In this document: in pieces, positions 9,599 through 18,741 of the stretch | Layout of the letters: the number at the start of each line of letters is the position of its first letter | Numbering within the stretch: position 1 is the first letter of the stretch | Origin: Adiantum capillus-veneris | Lineage: Eukaryota; Streptophyta; Polypodiopsida; Polypodiales; Pteridaceae | Assembly (NCBI GenBank): GCA_014529385.2 | Contig: CM043946.1 | Location: forward strand, 40,433,558-40,468,057 | Reading direction: 5' to 3' | DNA: 34,500 bases | Notes under the pieces: model-generated | What the model was told of the DNA's origin: nothing | The model's input: the letters and a program-made list of their open reading frames with translations, nothing else | The model's database searches: none | Position numbers and translations under genes: made by a program

Positions 9599-10590
9599 CT
9601 ATCCTTTACGAGCATCAACAGTGCTTCTTTTCTTTGCAGCTATCAACATATCGTCTACATAGAGCACAAGAATGATAGGGCTGCCATCCTCATCACGTTT
9701 GGTATACCATCCTCATCACGTTTGGTATACAAACAATGGTCGGCATGGCTTCTTTTGTAACCATGTTTAAGCATGAAGCGATCAAACTTCTTGTACCACT
9801 GTCTACATGATTGTTTCAGCCCATACAAGCTTCTATTGAGCATACGTACCAAATGTTCCTTGCCAGGGATAACAAAACCCTCGGGTTGCTTCATGTAAAG
9901 CTCTTCTTCCACATCACCATGCAAGAAAGCAGTACGTACATCAATTTGGTCCATTTCCAAATCAAGAGCAGCCACTATGGCAAACAGTACACGCAAAGTG
10001 GTCATCTTCACAACAGGAGAGAACACTTCCTGAAAGTCTATGCCCTTGGTTTGAACATATCCCTTTGCAACAAGCCTTGCCTTATACTTGGGTTTTGCAT
10101 CAACAGTCTTGATTTTATACACCCATTTGTTAGAAATAGCCTTCCTTCCTTTGGGCAATTCAACCAAATCCCAAGTATGATTAGCATGCAAAGCTTTAAT
10201 CTCTTCTTGCATAGCAAGCTCCCACTTGTCGCTGTGCTCACATGTCTTTGCCTCTTTATACGTAAAAGGCTCTCCCTCATCTGTCAACATAATGTAATGC
10301 AAAGAGGGGTCATATTGACTCATAGGCCGTCTTTGACGAGTAGACCGCCTCACCCAATGATCCACATTATCCGGCAATGGGTTTACATCAGGTGGCACGA
10401 CAAAATCATCAACAATGGGCTGCTGTACATCATTTTCAGCACCATTTTCAGCATTGTTTCTTGGCTGCAAATGCCCTTCAAGAGCCTCAATTTGCTGTCC
10501 ACCATCATCTGGCTCAAACACCACTGGATCATCTACATTTTCAGCCATTTGTGGTGCATCATGAGGGTCAAAAATAGGCCTAACCGGTGA
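9599..10590 (-). pseudogene. C2 reverse transcriptase
   Basis: Frame 10548-9655 contains the acidic linker after integrase (about residues 1-95), then WELAMQEEIKALHANHTWDL, GRKAISNKWVYKIK, YKARLVAKGYVQTKGIDF, MDQIDVRTAFLHGD, QPEGFVIPG, SLYGLKQSCRQWY and HADHCLYTKRDEDG. A 23-base tandem duplication (9684-9706 and 9707-9729) then throws the frame. The active-site box YVDD is present but out of frame at 9661-9650. Upstream, the frame also shifts near 10585 relative to integrase. All RT blocks can be located, but no complete enzyme can be read. Confidence 0.95.
9684..9729. repeat. 23-bp perfect tandem duplication in C2 RT
   Basis: Two identical 23-base copies (9684-9706 and 9707-9729), each starting CCATCCTCATCACG. 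23 is not a multiple of three, so the second copy shifts the frame just before the YVDD active site. Removing one copy leaves a continuous frame through the box. The perfect identity suggests a recent event. Confidence 0.95.
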
Positions 10591-11785
10591 CAGTCATGCT
10601 GAAATTTCACCCTTTTATGGTCATGCTTTGAGGCACAATTGTTTTGAAGCAGCCTTGCCTCATTAAAAACAACATCTCGACTGCGTACAACCCTTTTGAG
10701 CTGAGGTAACCAAATCCTGTAACCCATTTCGCCTTCTTCACCATATCCCATGAAGAGGCCTTTAATGGACTTCGCATCTAGTTTACTCCTCAACTCAGGT
10801 CTAACATGCACAAAAGCTTTAAAAGCAGGCTTGCCATACCAAACCTCTTCAGGGATGTTACCTTTCAAAGACATGTGAGGGGGTCGATTGCATATATGCA
10901 CTACAGTTTTCAAAGCTTCTCCCCAAAATCCATGGGAGAGATTAGTTGTGGACAGCATGCACTCACCCTCTCACAAAGTGTCCTATTGAATCTTTCAGCC
11001 ACACCATTAGAAGAGGGGTTGTATGGCATAGTAAGCTCTCTCTTAATGCCCAAATTTTCACAAAACTTAAGCCCCCATTGTCTGTACGCAAGCATTTTAG
11101 CTTTCTACCTGTTTGGGTGGTCACAAATGCATGAAATCTCTTAAACGCAGCAAAGGCTTCATCCTTAGACTTAAGCAAATAAACCCAAATTTTCCTAGAA
11201 TGATCATCAACAAAGGAGACAAAATAGCATGCACAAGATTTACGAAAGACACCAGAGTAATAAGAACGCTTTACTTGCTTGCCATATTGACATTCATTAC
11301 AAAAGTCAAGCTTTGTGCCTTTAGCATCAAGCTTGTTCAAAGAACAAAGCCTAGAAAGACCCTTTTGGCTCATATGGCCAAGCCTCTTATGCCACAATTC
11401 CATGTGAGTTAATTTTAGCCAATGCAATAAACTTGCCCAACACGGCCTTTCCATGCATGCAGTAAAGTGTCCCTTTCTTTGTGCCCTTTACAATCAGCCT
11501 TGAGCCTTTAGTCATTTTCCATGACCCTCTCTCAAACAAGATGTTGTAACCATGCATATCCATCTGACCAACAGAAAGCAGACTCTTTTTGATTCCCGGC
11601 ACATATCGAACATCATGCAAGACAAGCTCATATGTGCCATCTATGGAGAGATGCACAGTGCCAATACCCTCAATGGAACATGCATGATTGTTTCCAAGGT
11701 ATACATGGCCACGCTTGCCTACATCAAAAGTAGAGAAACACTCCTTGATAGGAGTCACATGAAATGAAGCACCGGAATAAACAAT
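10591..11785 (-). pseudogene. C2 protease, GAG-pre-integrase and integrase
   Basis: The protease begins right after gag (11785) in the copia motif, but the catalytic Asp codon is TAT, giving YSGASFHVTP (11777-11779). The preceding Trp is TGA. The body is otherwise normal (GNNHACSIEGIGT, VRYVPGIKKSLLSVG). GAG-pre-IN has LWHKRLGHMS and FCNECQYGKQVKRS, the H..H, CX2C zinc site. Next comes CYFVSFVDDHSRKIWVYL, but the stretch before it with the first integrase Asp has been deleted in frame. LRTDNGG (second Asp) is followed by a frameshift near 11035. PYNPSSNGVAERFNRT (Glu) and GFWGEALKTVVHICNRPP follow. Integrase and protease are both dead. Confidence 0.93.
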
Positions 11786-12829
11786 TCAAGTCTGGGACAA
11801 TGCATCGTTGACAGTCAACAAAGCATCAATAAGATCACTCTTGGTGATCTGCATGTCCTGTGAATGAACATTTAGAGAGGCATCAAAGTCATAAGCATCA
11901 TCATTTGACAAAGTGGCACACAAGATGTCCTCTACATCTGACAGCTCCTCAATCACGACACTAGAAGCCAGATTGGCCTTCTCTTTGACCTTTGAGCTAT
12001 CTTGTGCATCTGCCTTGACTTCCTTCTTCTCTTTCTTTTTGTCTCCGCCATTCTTTTTCCTTTCTAACTCATCTTTATAGTACCTGCAATCGGGTTTCTT
12101 GTGACCTTTCCTGCCACATTGATAGCAAGTCACATCACCCTTGCCTTTGCTTGCATTTCCCCTTTCTTTACTCTTACTTTTACTCCTTTGTGCATAAACA
12201 TTCTTCTTTTCTGTCCTGCCTCTAACCATGTTGGCAGAGCTGCCTCCCTCTCCACTTGCTTTTCTCCTGATTTCTTCATTCAAGATAGAACCCCTAACAC
12301 CATCAAAGGTCAGATTGGGGTTATTGGACAACGAAACAACCAAAGTTTCCCATGACTCAGATAAGGTCATAAGCAAGAAGATAGCTTTCAGCTTATCATC
12401 AAAAGGGGGCAAACCAGATTCCTGTAACTGCGACAAAGTACTTGCGGACAATGACAAGTGCTCTGCCGCGCTCTTGGACTCATCTAATTGCATGCCAACA
12501 AGTTTTCGCATCAAGTGCACCTGGTTGACAGGCGTTGTATTTTCATACATTCCCTTTAACTTCTCCCACACATCAAAAGCATTCGTAAGACCTTTCACAT
12601 CAATGATGGTCTCATCCGTCATGACCATTTTAATGTATGTAACGGCCTTCCTGTTCATGCTAACCCATGCTTCATCCGTCATATTCTGTGGCTTTACCTG
12701 TTCAAGTGCCCCTTCGCAATCCTTAAGAAATAGGATTCCCTAAATCTTGTCTTTCCAAAGATCAAAACCTGTTCCATCGAACCTCCTAATCTCGAAGAGG
12801 TTCTTCACATCCGAAGAAGATGAGGCCAT
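11786..12829 (-). pseudogene. gag: C2 gag
   Basis: The start is the ATG at 12829-12827 (MASSSSDVKNLFEIRRFDG), the usual opening of copia gag, with FDLWKDKI following. An in-frame TAG at 12742-12740 replaces the expected Gln or Trp position after WKDKI. The rest is open to 11786: UBN2-type capsid core (NAFDVWEKLKGMYENTTPVN, LMRKLVGMQLDESKSAAEHL, FLLMTLSESWETLVVSLSN), a Lys- and Ser-rich hinge, the zinc knuckle CYQCGRKGHKKPDC (CX2CX4HX4C) and an acidic tail. One codon change away from an open gag; only the TAG is seen as damage. Confidence 0.93.
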
Positions 12830-13559
12830 AGTTGCACGAAATAAGAGGGATAATACGCTGAATTTTTGGACAAAATGCGCAAAAATCGGAGTATAGCCTC
12901 ACAGAGATATGCACTAGAGCTCCAAATGGTCACAGGAGAAATTTAGGGCAAAATAGGTCGATTTGGACACAAAAATCAATTTCTGAAATTTATGGGCAGG
13001 AAATTTCAGCGAGCGAATTTGTGCTCGAAAACAACAAATTTAGTTGTTTTTAGCCTCACAGAAAATACGTAAGGCTAATACACAGCCTTTAAAAGCATGT
13101 AAGAGCAAAAGCCCCAATTTGTAGCATGAAATTGAGCTACAAATGGTCATACATTGCCAAAATTTGTCAAATGTAATTGGATTGCATCAATTTGCACTTT
13201 CCCCAATGTAATCGCACCATAAAAACACTTGCAAAAACCTGCGCAAATCTGAAATTTGCTGAAAACACCTGTTTTAGGGCTTGTTTTTCAACAATTTCAA
13301 TGTTTTCAGGTAGCGAGGACTTAACAAAAGTGTTCCCACACCTTAATACATCATTTGCAAAACGTGTATTTTGCTGTCATAACCTGTAATTTGCTGTTTT
13401 TGACCTAATTTCAGCCTGTTTTGGGTCAATTTGGGTTGCGGGAGCTCTCTAGTGTCCGGGGACGAGTCCTTTGGCAACGAAATTGAAAAATCTCGCGTGA
13501 AAGTTGACCTTCTTGGCTGAAATTCAGCGTTTGCAGGTTTGGGGCAAACCCTAATCGGG
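12830..13559 (-). other. C2 untranslated leader
   Basis: About 730 bases between primer site and gag ATG. No open frame of interest. It is A- and T-rich, with many short CAAATTT and AAATTTGC-type words and several short upstream ATGs. A leader of this length is expected to carry packaging and dimerisation signals, but none can be named from sequence alone. Confidence 0.6.
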
Positions 13560-13572
13560 CTCTGATACGAGT
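13560..13572 (-). other. C2 primer-binding site
   Basis: Minus strand CTCGTATCAGAGC directly after the LTR end CTCATCA. It matches the initiator tRNA-Met site TGGTATCAGAGC except at the first two bases. This confirms that 13573-13878 is the 5' LTR. Confidence 0.85.
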
Positions 13573-13878
13573 TGATGAGCGCGCGGCGGTGTGTGCAAGT
13601 GAAAGAGCAAGCGAGAATGTGCGGGGTGTGTGCAAGGAGAGACGGCGAAGGCCAGTAGGAAGCTGGACGCTAGCAGATCGAAAGAGGGAGAGAGAGAGAG
13701 CACGCTACACGTGAGGTGAGGGGAATGATAAGTGAGTAAATTAACTCACTTGTTCCCTTTATTAAAAGTATAGGACCAATTTATAAGTTAGTGGCCAAGT
13801 TCAATGTGAACTTGGCCAAAGGTTAGTAACCTTTAAAATATACATTATAAGGGGGCCATTTGGGCCTTTAACCCAACA
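13573..13878 (-). repeat. C2 5' LTR (306 bp)
   Basis: Same ends as 8362-8665: minus strand TGTTGGG..CTCATCA. Nearly all differences from the 3' LTR are in the half towards the primer site, and most are transitions. The U3 half is almost identical between copies. The sequence abuts the resumed A1 LTR at 13879. Confidence 0.95.
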
Positions 13879-15053
13879 TGTTGAACTTTGCTCAAGATGA
13901 GTGCTCCGAACTGTGCTCAAGGGTTCCTTTCACTTACAGAAGGGAAGGCCTTCCGTTCCTTTAGTGAGAGAGTGCAATGATCACAAACAAAGTGAATGAC
14001 ACTTTGAATGAAGGTGCTCAGATTGAGAGAGAGAGAAGAATACGACACCAGACGGTTCTCAAACCCTATGGCGAGAGAGGTCTATGCTATTGATTGCACA
14101 AATCTGGTACAATGGTCTAGATGCAATGGACTTGCTGACGATGTCGACGACAATGATGACGGCGGTGAGACGGGCTGAAATCTGAAAACGCTAGGGGCTG
14201 AAATTTGCAAATATGCTGAATTCTGACACTGTGTCGGTGAGGACGGTGATGGCGACGACGCGACGATGATGCGCTAAAAATGCAGATGCTGAAATCTGCG
14301 AACAACGGGCTGAAACTGAAAACGCTGGCTGATCTGACCGTGCGGCGAAGATCTGCTGCTGCAGGGAGGTGAGATCTGCGAGGTTTGGGGCTGTATCGGC
14401 GGAGTCTAAGTGCTGAAAACAGAAAACGCTAATGCTAGGGGCTGATCTGTCGCCGAGGATCTGCAAAACGCAGATGTTGATCTGTAAGTTGCAAAAACGC
14501 CATGCTGATCTGGGATCTGCAAAACGCTAGGCACTCTGCAATCTAGAAACGCCAGGTGATTGTAGCAAAAACGCCAAGGCTGATCTGCTGCAGATTACAC
14601 TGGGCTAAAACTGTTGGTGAAAAGCGCCAGTGGGTCTTGATGGCTGAAAAACGCTAGGTAATCATGCGGGTCTTGCTGAGAAGGTGCAATGCCAGATGCT
14701 GGGTCTCTGCTACCTCCTCTCCAGAAAGTGCTAGCGCTAGGTTTTTAGTTATACTTGCTTAGCAAAAATGCCCTACCCAGTTTCCCAACAAAGTCACTTA
14801 TTAATAATAAGTGAAAAATGAATAACATAGGGAAAATGGGTTCTGTGATGTAAAATGCTCATGATGAATATTGACTATAATGCTAATGATCATGCTGTGT
14901 GCAACCAGAGAATATGCAACTACTCTAAGTGCTTGGACATGCACGACCTACTCACAGGCTAACAAAGGTGCCAGAACACTTCCTCAGCTCACCTGAACCC
15001 TAGACCTCAAGTAGCTTGTCCACATGCACATAAGGTTAGATATGCACGTGACA
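13879..15053 (-). repeat. A1 3' LTR, main part
   Basis: Continues the LTR begun at 8335-8361. Landmarks shared with 18742-19949: CTCAAGATGAGTGCTCC, GGTCTATGCTATTGATTGC, GATGTCGACGACAATGATG, then many AAAACGCT/AAACGCC words with TGATCTG spacers. It ends (minus-strand start) TGTCACGTGCATA at 15053, beside the polypurine tract. Divergence from its partner is visibly greater than that between the C2 LTRs, as expected for an older host element. Confidence 0.9.
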
Positions 15054-15066
15054 TCCCCTCCTTTTC
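15054..15066 (-). other. A1 polypurine tract
   Basis: Minus strand GAAAAGGAGGGGA directly before TGTCACGTG of the 3' LTR. It marks the internal boundary of the LTR and confirms minus-strand orientation. Confidence 0.88.
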
Positions 15067-15537
15067 AAAGTGAGGTACTGGTACCGAACTGTATGGCGTC
15101 AAGGGAGATCGCCAACGACGTCTGAAATCTTGGGGAGGACTCTTCGCCGGCCCACTCTTATGCGTGGGTCGTGCGATACTTGAAGTTCATGAAGGTCTGC
15201 AATGCTTGCTTCTTTGGGCCTCGCCGAAACCGACACAAAGGGATCTGTGGCGGCTTCAATGCTCCAATTGCGTCTATGAACGTAGGTCCACCTTCTTCAA
15301 GAATCTCGGAGGAGGAAACTTCTTGAAACCACTTCCAACACAAAACCATGAACATACCCATTCGATGTAGAGTAACTGGAAAAATACTATGCTTCCTACA
15401 AGACTGCATGCAATGCAGATGAACAAAGTGACAGAGTACCAAACCGTTCACCAAACACATGCAAAAAATGGGGTCGAATCTTGACTTTCTGATCTAAATC
15501 TATCAAGTGTGGCAAATCACAATAGAAATGCCGATGC
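15067..15537 (-). other. A1 non-coding stretch before the polypurine tract
   Basis: No retroelement domain could be read in any frame. In a full gypsy element this is where reverse transcriptase, RNase H and integrase would end, but under 0.5 kb is present. It holds the short purine/pyrimidine words AATCTCGGAGGAGGAAAC and AAAACCATGAACATACC and nothing repeated elsewhere in the window. Confidence 0.5.
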
Positions 15538-16551
15538 TTAATGGTCAATCTTTCTTGTGCTCTTATTTGAGACTGTGTCATGCCAAGGAAGATACATGGA
15601 ATGTGAACTCCTTGAATGTAAACTTTTTTTCTTTTCAAGAGAAATCTGAAAACATCCGTGCTCATCCATGAGTGAATCATGTGCATCATACAATACAGCA
15701 TGCCTATGAAAAGGAAACACGTAAAGACGGTGATGAAAATACAAGAAACCGTCACGAATGAAACATTCGAACAATGCATGCTGACTAATCATGCGAACAC
15801 ACAATACTTCCTGAGTGATTTCTGTGGACCTCGACTCAAGAGCCAAGATCGGTTTGGCGTGATTGATCGTATCTGCCATGAGGTTAGCTTCACTAGACAA
15901 ATCATCATCTAAACCATCATCCTTATGAACAATCACATCTCTATCATGCAAAACATGTGTGTCGTGCTTTGGAAAAGGAATGATTGAGAGAGTCTCCTTT
16001 TCTTGTTCTTTTTCGGGTTCCGTGTCATGTGTCTTTTCTTGTTCTTTGTCATGCAACAAATCATGCTTCTCTAGAATGAGACTACGTGTTTTATCCTCGT
16101 CCAAAACATGAGAGTAAGAGATTAGTGACATAGATGGAATCTTACTGTCACATTGAAGAACCACGAGAGGTGCTCCTTCAACTGCGAGACTGAGAGTGTT
16201 TTCTTTCCAACAAACTTGTGGATTATGACCTTTAAACCACTTAATGCCAAAAATCACATCGTATCTTGAGAGAGGAGAAATCAAAAACTTTCAGCGTAAA
16301 CGGACATTTTGAATGAACACGGTCACATCAAGACATTCATGCGTAAACGAAGAGTGCCAGCTAGGAGCAAACCCAAAGGCCTTAATGGGATCAATGGGTC
16401 GAGCTTCTAGACGTGCGCTCTTCACGAGAGTCTCGCTAATCACATCATGCATACTACCACAATCAAAGAAGACCAAAATGCGTTGACCATTCACATAACC
16501 ATAACAATGCATGAGAGATGCATCATCATGATCGTGAGAAACTTGGGACAC
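15538..16551 (-). pseudogene. A1 retropepsin-like domain, acidic spacer, integrase-like tail
   Basis: One frame with a single stop (16291-16293) runs from 16551 to 15538. It starts with MHCYGYVNGQRILVFFDCGS: the retropepsin pattern with catalytic Asp at 16464-16462, in D-C-G instead of D-S/T-G. YDVIFGIKWFKGHNP is the usual second protease block. A Glu-, Lys-, His- and Asp-rich spacer follows (about 16080-15890). The end (15768-15610) reads FIRDGFLYFHHRLYV and AHDSLMDEHGCFQISLEK, which resembles the segment just before and within the H2C2 zinc finger of gypsy integrases. No reverse transcriptase or RNase H lies between. The integrase resemblance is inference. Confidence 0.65.
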
Positions 16552-17513
16552 ATTAGTGTGCTCTCTGATTGCATTAGAGAAGATGTGAATTCTGTGGGTT
16601 TCTTTGTGGGTTCTTTAGGTTCGTCCTTAGGACAATCTCGTCTTATGTGACCCTTAGTGTGACATTGATAACATCTTCCTTCTTTAAAATAAAGACTTGT
16701 TCTTCTGACGTTATGAATCCTCCTACAATTCCTTGTGCGGCTTTTTCATCTTGGATGAGCTTAGGTTTAGCAAGTGTGTTAGCTTTACCCTTAGATTCAT
16801 TTTGGGAGTTCTTTTCCGAAGGATTAGAGGAAGATTGGCTAGCAGAGTTACCATTCTTACCGTTCTTACCATTCTTACCGTTCTGTGGGTTCTGAGGAGT
16901 CTGAGAGGTACTGTGAGAAGACTTGTTCTCCTTAGGCTTTCCTTTGTTGTGCATCATCTCTTGGGGGAGAGCAATTGCTACCACCTTGTTGAGATCCATG
17001 GGGTCGAAGACTTCTACATCAAACTTGATATATTTGTCCAGCCCAAAAAGGAATGCCTCTTTGCGCTCATCATCCGATTTGCGTAATTGGATGCCGAGCT
17101 GTAAAACACCATTAGAGAAAGACATAACGGACATACCATTTTGCTTGAGACCGCGCCAATTGCCTTTCAACAGAGCTAGGTACTGAGGTGGCATAAACCG
17201 CGCCTTGAGCCTGTCTTGGAAGTCGGCCCAATTGAAGGAAAGGGGCACGCCTTCTTCGGCTTCCTCTAGGTGCGCGGTCAACTGTGCCTCTTGCCATGCG
17301 TGATACCAATTAACGGCATCATCGGCGAGGTGCATGGCTGTCGTCAAAACCTTGCTTTTCCCTGTCTTCTTAGTTGTCGCAAAATAAGCATTAAATTGAT
17401 GCAACCAAGAACGAATAACATTAGCATCCATCTTACTGTCATACTTACTGAAAGTCAACTTCTCAGTGACGGGGTTGTTGGAGTCCGAATCTCTGCTTGT
17501 GCTACCTGATGAA

Positions 17514-17997
17514 CTACCAACATCTTTGGCCGGCTCGGGCTTCGAGGTGAGCACCTGTAGGACCAACTCTTACATGCATTGATCTCTCTGTGCCTCACGC
17601 TCTTAACTCCAAGGCCGCTCGTCTTTCTTCGGCCAAAGCGCTTGCTCACGTTCACGCTCCAAGGCTACCCTTCTGTCTTCGGCTGCCAAGCACGCTTGCT
17701 CACACTCACGCTCCAAGGCTAACTGTCTTTTTTCACGCTCGCGATCCAATTCTACCTACCAACATCTTTGGCCGGCTCGGGCTTCCAGGTGAGTACCTGT
17801 AGAACCAACTCTTACATACATTGGTCTCTCTGCGCCTCATGCTCTAACTCCAAGGCCGCTCGTCTTTCTTCGACCAAAGCGCTTGCTCATGTTCACGCTC
17901 CAACGCTACCCTTCTGTCTTCGGCTGCCAAGCGCGCTTACTCATGCTTACGCTCCAAGGCTAACCGTCTTTTTTCGCGCTCGCGATCCAATTCTGCC
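17514..17997. repeat. 242-bp tandem duplication in A1 gag
   Basis: Two adjacent copies with a 242-base period (17514-17755 and 17756-17997). Matched landmarks are CATCTTTGGCCGGCTCGGG at 17521 and 17763, ACCAACTCTTACAT, and CCAAGGCCGCTCGTCTTTCTTCG. Several mismatches show it is not recent. The length is not a multiple of three, so it also destroys the frame. A2 has only one copy. Confidence 0.93.
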
Positions 17998-18026
17998 TTT
18001 CTTTCTTCGCGCTCGCGATCCAAGAT

Positions 18027-18134
18027 TGCCTTTCTTTCCTCGGTCGCCAAGCACGCTTGATCATGCTCACGATCCAAGGTTGCCTTTCTTTCCTCGGCCG
18101 CCAAGCACGCTTGATCACGCTAGCGATCCAAGGT
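18027..18134 (-). repeat. 54-bp coding repeats (18-residue coiled coil)
   Basis: Two consecutive 54-base units (18027-18080, 18081-18134) starting TGCCTTTCTTTCCTCGGYCG, with related partial units continuing to about 17600. On the minus strand each encodes a charged 18-residue stretch with alternating Glu/Arg and Ala/Leu typical of a long helix. A2 has a shorter version (REREERNERIAIQQEATRI). Unit-number change is the likely source of length differences between copies. Confidence 0.85.
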
Positions 18135-18291
18135 GGCGCAACGTGTCCATCATCGTCTTGACCAAAGCCTCCATAGGATTTGGTGCAACCCTTGGCGTAG
18201 ATGGGGAAGGGGAAGGGTCGGAAAAACCTCCAGGTGGGGGAAATTCTTCTTCGCCACCTCCATGCTCATCACCTCCACGCAAAGTATCCAT

Positions 18292-18728
18292 TCCGCTTCG
18301 GGTGATGACAATACATCGAGATCTTGGGTACTTAAGTTCACGAGAAACTTGGGTTCTTGAGGTTCTTGGGTTCTTGAGGTTCTTGAGTTCTTTCTTTAGC
18401 TTGCAATTTGTGTTAGAGAAGGCTTTTCTCTTACCCGAGCTCTACTCTTCCTTGCGGGCGCACCCCTTGGCAGCCTTGCGCTCACACCAAGGTTGCTTTT
18501 TCACACCTCACATAGATTGGCTGGCCGCTAAGTGCACGGTCCGCTCTCAATGAGTGAAAAGAAGAACAAGGGGAGCTGGACAAGCCCTTCTTTCTTGGGT
18601 TACCTGTCACTCTTCAAAAACACGATTAGGAATCGACACGCCCAAGTGGGCTTGGGTTACATGCGACTGCAACAAGCAAAAAAAAGTTCCTGTGGTTCTT
18701 TCCTTGAGTGATACAGAACACTGCCAAA
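18292..18728 (-). other. A1 leader between primer site and gag
   Basis: About 440 bases of leader. It contains a run of imperfect 12-base repeats (plus strand GGTTCTTGAGGT and GGTTCTTGGGTT) at about 18343-18391. The same run occurs at the same position in A2 (28446-28487) and, more diverged, in B (about 21060-21130). Conservation across two families suggests a functional leader element such as a packaging signal (inference). Confidence 0.65.
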
Positions 18729-18740
18729 GCTCTGATACCA
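18729..18740 (-). other. A1 primer-binding site (tRNA-iMet)
   Basis: Minus strand TGGTATCAGAGC, a perfect 12-base match to the plant initiator methionine tRNA primer site, one base after the LTR end CCTTACA. Confidence 0.95.
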
Positions 18741-18741
18741 A

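Larger units (their letters stand above)
8362..13878 (-). mobile_element. C2: nearly full-length Ty1/copia element (Tork-like)
   Basis: The LTRs 13573-13878 (5') and 8362-8665 (3') are about 96% identical by eye (about 11 substitutions and one 2-base indel), so this is the youngest insertion in the nest. Between them lie primer site, leader, gag, protease, integrase, reverse transcriptase, RNase H and polypurine tract, all in copia order. Flanks TATTG (8357-8361) and TGTTG (13879-13883) match 4 of 5. The empty site in A2 near 28866 fits TGTTTG. The RNase H style (DTRKSTSGYVF, HIDVRYHFIRE, ADALTK) resembles the Tork/Tnt1 lineage. Multiple lesions make it inactive. Confidence 0.95.
16632..18291 (-). 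pseudogene. gag: A1 gag
   Basis: The best start is the ATG at 18291-18289 (MDTLRGGDEHGG). The A2 copy has an earlier ATG (MVITRSG) that is ATT here. An acidic and Pro-rich N-terminus is followed by an 18-residue repeat of the type LDREHDQACLATEERKA, a likely coiled coil, broken by stops and by a 242-base duplication. The capsid domain is intact at about 17500-17000 (KMDANVIRSWLHQFNAYFAT, MHLADDAVNWYHAW, DFQDRLKARFMPPQYLALLK, RKSDDERKEAFLFGLDKYI), then a (NGK)n run and Ser/Asn-rich hinge. The frame slips near 16680, and the zinc knuckle CYQCHTKGHIRRDC lies at 16673-16632. This is gypsy-type gag. Confidence 0.88.

Noticed and set aside
9811-10590. 259-residue plus-strand open frame
   Set aside because: It is antisense to the clearly recognisable RT of C2 and has no domain of its own.
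17768-18553. 261-residue plus-strand open frame with repeated RLPFFPR and DPRLPFF phrases
   Set aside because: It is the reverse strand of the 54-bp coiled-coil repeats of A1 gag; the repeats keep stops out of several frames.
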